A DNA stretch of 16,313 bases from Lachnospiraceae bacterium (lineage in GTDB: Bacteria; Bacillota_A; Clostridia; Lachnospirales; Lachnospiraceae): NCBI GenBank assembly GCA_028694115.1, contig JAQUUB010000098.1, positions 1 to 16,313 on the forward strand. The letters are read 5' to 3'. The number at the start of each line of letters is the position of its first letter. The stretch's first letter is position 1. Below are positions 13,237-16,313 of this stretch, piece after piece. The notes beneath the pieces were generated by a model. It was not told the DNA's origin and made no database searches. It saw only the letters and a list, made by a program, of their open reading frames with translations. A program made the position numbers and the translations under genes.

Positions 13237-13603
13237 ATGTTGCAGATGCTTTCAAAAACTGCAAAATTAAAAAAGGAGCACAGCACCACAATCCACCTGT
13301 AAATCAGTAGTTTTTTGTTATGCCCAAATAAAACAGCATAGGTATGTCCATGATGCCCTTTATGTAGCTTCCTCTCCCGAAGAAATTCTACTGCAAAAGA
13401 CATCATTAGAGCAGCTTTGTGATGTCCTGCGTCACCTGCCAGACAAGCAGGCTCACCGTGTTCACGCTCATTATATTTTGGGTGAGAACAAGGCACAAAT
13501 AGCGAGGTGCGAAGGTAACAGCGGCGGTTGTATTTGCGGCTCTGTTCAAAGCGGTGTGAAAAATCTAAGGCGGTATTTTGAACAGAAAAAATGGTTGCGG
13601 TGA
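13237..13603 (+). pseudogene. Decayed sigma-70 region-4-like gene
   Basis: A start with AGGAGG (13225-13230) gives only 21 codons (MLQMLSKTAKLKKEHSTTI and two more residues). From about 13310 to 13603 another frame reads RYVHDALYVASSPEEILLQK, then LEQLCDVLRHLPDKQAHRVHAHYILGENKAQIA, ending GVKNLRRYFEQKKWLR. This is a sigma-70 region-4-type HTH, related to the intact gene that follows. The recognition part (GNSGGCICGS) looks scrambled, as if two compensating small indels occurred there, and no ATG starts this frame. It appears non-functional. Confidence 0.6.
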
Positions 13604-13612
13604 GGTGCAGCC

Positions 13613-14092
13613 ATGACAATTATCAATCTACGAAAATACTATTATCCGCAGTACAAAACAGACACCTTTATCGAGGTATCGGATGAGGTAGCCGAGGCAC
13701 TTTTGCTCATGCTCCGTGCAGAAAACAACTATGAGCAAAAGCGGAATTATCACAAGGCATACTTTTCCCTTGAATGTGAGGACGGTATCGAAAATGATGC
13801 CATCGGCTGGGCGCAGCCATCGCCCGAGGACTACATGATTGAATGCGAGGAACAAATCGAGCATGAGCGTTTGCTGCTGCATTTACAGCAGTCCTTTTCC
13901 ATTCTCACACCACCGCAGGCTCGCCGTTTACACGCTCGCTATTTGTTGGGTATGAAAATCAAGGATATTGCCGCTGCCGAAGGTGTTAGTCCGTCACAGG
14001 TTGGCGATAGCATCCGTGGAGCTGTGAAAAACTACACAAGCATTTTAAGCAACAAAAATGGATTTAACTTGACCGATTTTATGAGGGTATGA
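13613..14092 (+). CDS. Sigma-70-like HTH protein of a mobile element (159 aa)
   Basis: The C-terminal half contains LLLHLQQSFSILTPPQARRL, then HARYLLGMKIKDIAAAEGVS and PSQVGDSIRGAVKNY. This is a sigma-70 region-4-like helix-turn-helix in which an 'if it aligns with -35 DNA' recognition helix is predicted at PSQVGDSIRG. The N-terminal half (TIINLRKYYYPQYKTDTFIEV) is typical of small sigma-like regulators in Tn916-type and related clostridial elements. A GAGGTG Shine-Dalgarno sequence precedes the ATG. It probably controls genes of a transposon that has been lost from the right side, because the next ORF is cut short at the junction. Confidence 0.8.
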   Translation: MTIINLRKYYYPQYKTDTFIEVSDEVAEALLLMLRAENNYEQKRNYHKAYFSLECEDGIENDAIGWAQPSPEDYMIECEEQIEHERLLLHLQQSFSILTPPQARRLHARYLLGMKIKDIAAAEGVSPSQVGDSIRGAVKNYTSILSNKNGFNLTDFMRV

Positions 14093-14154
14093 TGAAACGA
14101 AGCGAAGCAATGAAGCTCATGGAGAATTATAAGACGGGCGAGAACTATACTTGA
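14089..14154 (+). pseudogene. Cut-off small ORF at the right border of the mobile module (21 codons)
   Basis: An ATGATG overlaps the stop of the sigma-like gene, giving coupled translation. It encodes KRSEAMKLMENYKTGENYT and stops. The sharp change of gene content and orientation after this point suggests the N-terminus of a longer gene truncated by a deletion. The gap from 14155 to 14186 shows nothing. Confidence 0.4.
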
Positions 14155-14186
14155 TTTATCAAATACCGATTTTACACAGGTCCCGT

Positions 14187-14765
14187 TTAGACTCTTATTT
14201 CTTCACGTCGGAATGCTTCAATCATGGCAGCGGTCAGGCTGCCGTTGTCAAGCTTATGTGGCAGCTCGTGAGGTGCAAATCATCGGGCATCGGCTAATTC
14301 CCTGTACTCCAACACAATAGGATATTCGATTATTTGGCAGCGTTGGCATTCTAATGCTCTTTCTGTTACGCTATGGGAAAGCGAATGGCCACATCTGCTG
14401 CAATATTTATGATTTTGATACCAGTGAGACAACTGAGCGGCAGTAATGACCACCAGCGGCATCCAGGAAGGAGCTTCTTTGATTGCAGTCGTTACCGGGC
14501 AGCATTTCCAACACAGCGATAAAAAGATTGCTCTGTCTAAATCCAAAAGGAAAATGGCTGCATTATCAATCGCAAACAGATACTGAACAGAATGTGTTTT
14601 AATCTGATCCGGCAGCTCGGCATAGCATGGAAGATATGCTGACGGAGCCTTAGAGGGGGAAAGAAGAAAATATCCGACGGAATATACAAAAACCAAAGAG
14701 TCATCGGTGGGGGTACAGCGCATATAGGAATGATTAAAGCTGTGTGGAAAAATGTCTTGCAGCAA
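14187..14765 (-). pseudogene. nudC: NADH pyrophosphatase (NudC-type), Nudix domain deleted and Trp-to-stop
   Basis: NudC hydrolyses NADH and removes NAD caps from RNA. The intact part (161 residues from TTG 14765, with AGGAGG 8 bases upstream) contains the N-terminal domain MLQDIFPHSF and onward. It also has a zinc ribbon with Cys122, 125, 140 and 143 (HKYCSRCGH, CQRC) and the YP that precedes the catalytic domain. At that YP the sequence jumps to IVLEYRELADAR, which corresponds to the region near the end of the family. About 80 residues including the whole Nudix box are missing in frame. A TGA (14280-14282) then sits where ADARWF is expected. Reading through gives FAPHELPHKLDNGSLTAAMI and so on to a stop at 14187. 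It is clearly inactive. Confidence 0.85.
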
Positions 14766-14807
14766 AATGATTTCCTCCTGTTAACCGAACACGGTATTTT
14801 TACATGA

Positions 14808-15563
14808 TCACAGATGCTGCAGGTTTGTTCGATAATGCCGTAAAGCTGCTTCGTTATCAGGATTACACACCTTTTCCAGTTCTCCTTCTTCAGCCCAGTT
14901 GCCATCCTGAATTTCCTGATATAACTCGGATTCCGGAAAAATGGTAAGCATAGAGGAACCAATAATTTTAGGACGGGTCATGTTGAAAATTTTGGCACTC
15001 TCCAAAGCGCCTTCTACCCCATGGCCTGCGCCAGATACACCGGTCAGATAGAAGTAGTTATAGGTGATATTGACCTTATCGAGGTGATGTGTCTGTTCTA
15101 CAATTTCCTGTGCCTTATATCCTTTGTTCATAAACGCAAGGGCCACATCATCCCCGGTTTCGACACCGATGGTAAGACCGTCATAACCGAGGCGACGCAG
15201 TTCCTCATCTGTTTTGAGCGTAATGTCTGTTACACGGGAAAAGCAGCCGATGGTTTCACATTCGGGGAAATACTTGTGAATCAAATTCGCAATTTCCTTC
15301 AAATGTTCAAATTTTAATACAAAGGGATTTGCACCGACCAAATAAACACGCTTCACCTGACGGCTTTGCCATGAACGCAGTTGCGTCTGCGTCTCAGCAA
15401 GATCAGCTTCCACGTCTTCCATAGGGGTCATCCTAAACTTAAACGGCAAGTCATCATATAGCGTACAGAATTTACATTTGTGATGTGTGCAGCCTGCCGT
15501 GACCTCAATGAGAAGCGAATTCGCTTCATAGGGAGGCCTCCAAATAGTACCAGTAAAATGCAT
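14808..15563 (-). CDS. Radical SAM protein, minus-strand copy (251 aa)
   Basis: Radical SAM enzymes use a [4Fe-4S] cluster to cleave S-adenosylmethionine. The cluster motif is at Cys25, 30 and 33 (TAGCTHHKCKFCTLY), with CX4CX2C spacing. VYLVGANPF, ECETIGCFSRVTDI and GLTIGVETGDD (the GE-like SAM-binding region) follow, as in Elp3-like radical SAM proteins. The substrate is unknown. I chose the ATG at 15563 with AAGGAGA just upstream; it matches the MHFTG start of the divergent paralog. After GELEK near residue 230 the sequence may depart from the family, and the C-terminus may be shortened by about 40 residues. It lies upstream of the nudC remnant in one transcription unit. Confidence 0.88.
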   Translation of the reverse strand: MHFTGTIWRPPYEANSLLIEVTAGCTHHKCKFCTLYDDLPFKFRMTPMEDVEADLAETQTQLRSWQSRQVKRVYLVGANPFVLKFEHLKEIANLIHKYFPECETIGCFSRVTDITLKTDEELRRLGYDGLTIGVETGDDVALAFMNKGYKAQEIVEQTHHLDKVNITYNYFYLTGVSGAGHGVEGALESAKIFNMTRPKIIGSSMLTIFPESELYQEIQDGNWAEEGELEKVCNPDNEAALRHYRTNLQHL

Positions 15564-15740
15564 ATTGATTTCTCCTTTTCGTGATGGCAATTTATGGTTG
15601 AACGGATTTCATATTTTCCGTTTCTGATCACAGATTACAGCACAAGCATGTCTGAAATGGAGTAATATCAAACACGGCCACCACACATTTGTATATAATT
15701 TGATACTATGTGTAAAAAAAGACCGTACTTTTATAAAATA

Positions 15741-15786
15741 AATTCCTCCCTTATACTAAAAACAGCTTTCGTATAAAGGAGGAATT
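15741..15786 (+). promoter_or_regulatory. Hairpin that buries the ribosome site of the plus-strand radical SAM gene
   Basis: AATTCCTCCCTTATAC (15741-15756) pairs with GTATAAAGGAGGAATT (15771-15786), 15 of 16 positions, around a 14-base loop. The right arm contains the GGAGG (15778-15782) of the gene starting at 15791. When folded, this RNA would block translation initiation. A short T-run follows, so a weak terminator-like action is also possible. Confidence 0.75.
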
Positions 15787-15790
15787 TTTC

Positions 15791-16313
15791 ATGCATTTCA
15801 CTGGAAGAACGTGGCGGCCGCCTTACGAGTCCGCTTCATTTATTATCCAAGCTACTTCAGGCTGCACTTACAATAAATGCAGCTTTTGCAGTCTCTATAA
15901 GGATGAAACATTTAAAATGTCACCATTGACAGAATTTGAAGAAGATCTGGAGGAACTGAAACATTATCAACCCAATGCCAGAAGAATATTTCTTACAGGC
16001 GCCAATCCGTTTGCTATGAGTTATGAGAAGCTGAAAATGATGGCGCTGACAGTCCGTGACTATTTAATTAAATGCCAGACAATAGCGATGTTTGCAAGTA
16101 TTCGGGATATCAGGGATAAAGAAGTCTGGCAATTAAAAAAACTGCGAGCAATGGGAATCAATGGCCTGACGATAGGAACGGAGAGTGGAGATGATGAAAC
16201 GCTGGCGCTTGCCAATAAAGGATATACGACAGTTGATATATTGGAACAATGCCGTAAATTGGATGAAGCGGGTATCGAATATTATCTTGTTTACATGACT
16301 GGCTTGGCCGGAC
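15791..16313 (+). CDS. Radical SAM protein, plus-strand paralog (runs off the window)
   Basis: The first 174 residues are present. The start MHFTGRTWRPPYES parallels MHFTGTIWRPPYEA of the minus-strand gene, and the cluster cysteines are at the same positions 25, 30 and 33 (TSGCTYNKCSFCSLY). RIFLTGANPF, IAMFASIRDI, and GLTIGTESGDD follow in the same order. Both genes diverge from a 227-base spacer, a head-to-head pair of homologues. GGAGG lies 8 bases before the ATG but inside a hairpin. The substrate is unknown. The frame is open to the last base of the window. Confidence 0.9.
   Translation, partial: MHFTGRTWRPPYESASFIIQATSGCTYNKCSFCSLYKDETFKMSPLTEFEEDLEELKHYQPNARRIFLTGANPFAMSYEKLKMMALTVRDYLIKCQTIAMFASIRDIRDKEVWQLKKLRAMGINGLTIGTESGDDETLALANKGYTTVDILEQCRKLDEAGIEYYLVYMTGLAG

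Noticed and set aside
13221..13882. Minus-strand frames opposite the sigma-like genes
   Set aside because: The plus strand carries clear sigma-70 region-4 motifs and ribosome sites; the minus frames do not.
14537..14962. Minus-strand frame bridging the radical SAM gene and nudC
   Set aside because: It overlaps both real genes in another frame and has no ribosome site or family likeness.
1..16313. CRISPR arrays, tRNA or rRNA genes, replication origin
   Set aside because: I saw no regularly spaced repeats, no cloverleaf or rRNA-like sequence and no iteron cluster. A dedicated scan (CRISPR finder, tRNAscan-SE, Infernal) would settle this.

Overview
The window looks like accessory DNA from a low-GC Firmicute, most likely a gut clostridium of the Lachnospiraceae type. 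The grounds are strong Shine-Dalgarno sequences, A/T-rich codon use, the ArsR-ArsD-ArsA arrangement, an ISL3 element, and cargo of the Tn916/Tn4451 kind (TnpV, cysteine-rich KTR protein, small sigma-like proteins). This taxonomic call is inference from protein style. No database was searched.

Layout. Bases 1-125 are the right end of an IS3-family (IS150-like) element that has cut into the first gene of a tandem array of four diverged paralogs of unknown function (126-2154). The array ends in an intrinsic terminator. A sparse stretch (2155-2525) holds a strong hairpin and a doubtful small ORF. An XRE-type regulator (minus strand, 2526-2861) is divergent from a secreted protein gene with a consensus promoter and a late frameshift (3017-3899). 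Two zinc-ribbon membrane proteins follow (3974-5812), then the decayed tail of another XRE-type gene (5834-6051).

The central block is an arsenic operon: a consensus promoter with an operator over its -10, then arsR, a palindrome-rich leader, arsD, arsA, a small HesB-like CC-motif protein and an acr3 efflux gene. The logic is standard: ArsR senses As(III), ArsD hands As(III) to the ArsA ATPase, and a membrane carrier exports it. Here acr3 is cut off after residue 136 and runs into the start of a second, also truncated, arsR. ArsD lacks its third metal-binding cysteine, and ArsA has Lys in place of the cysteine matching E. coli Cys172.

Next is a complete ISL3-family insertion (9764-11517). 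It has near-perfect inverted repeats and a perfect 8-bp target duplication, and its transposase is split between two frames across an A8 run. It sits inside an ORF whose 3' part is TnpV-like. To its right is a cargo module: a TetR-type regulator with a perfect operator repeat over its own promoter, a GNAT acetyltransferase, a cysteine-rich KTR protein, a decayed sigma-like gene, an intact sigma-like gene and a cut-off small ORF (11789-14154).

The right end looks more chromosomal. A nudC pseudogene (internal deletion of the Nudix domain plus a Trp-to-stop change) lies downstream of a radical SAM gene on the minus strand. A second radical SAM paralog is divergently transcribed and runs off the window; its Shine-Dalgarno sequence is buried in a 16-bp hairpin. 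The main theme is a mosaic of mobile-element scars. I see no tRNA, rRNA or CRISPR array.
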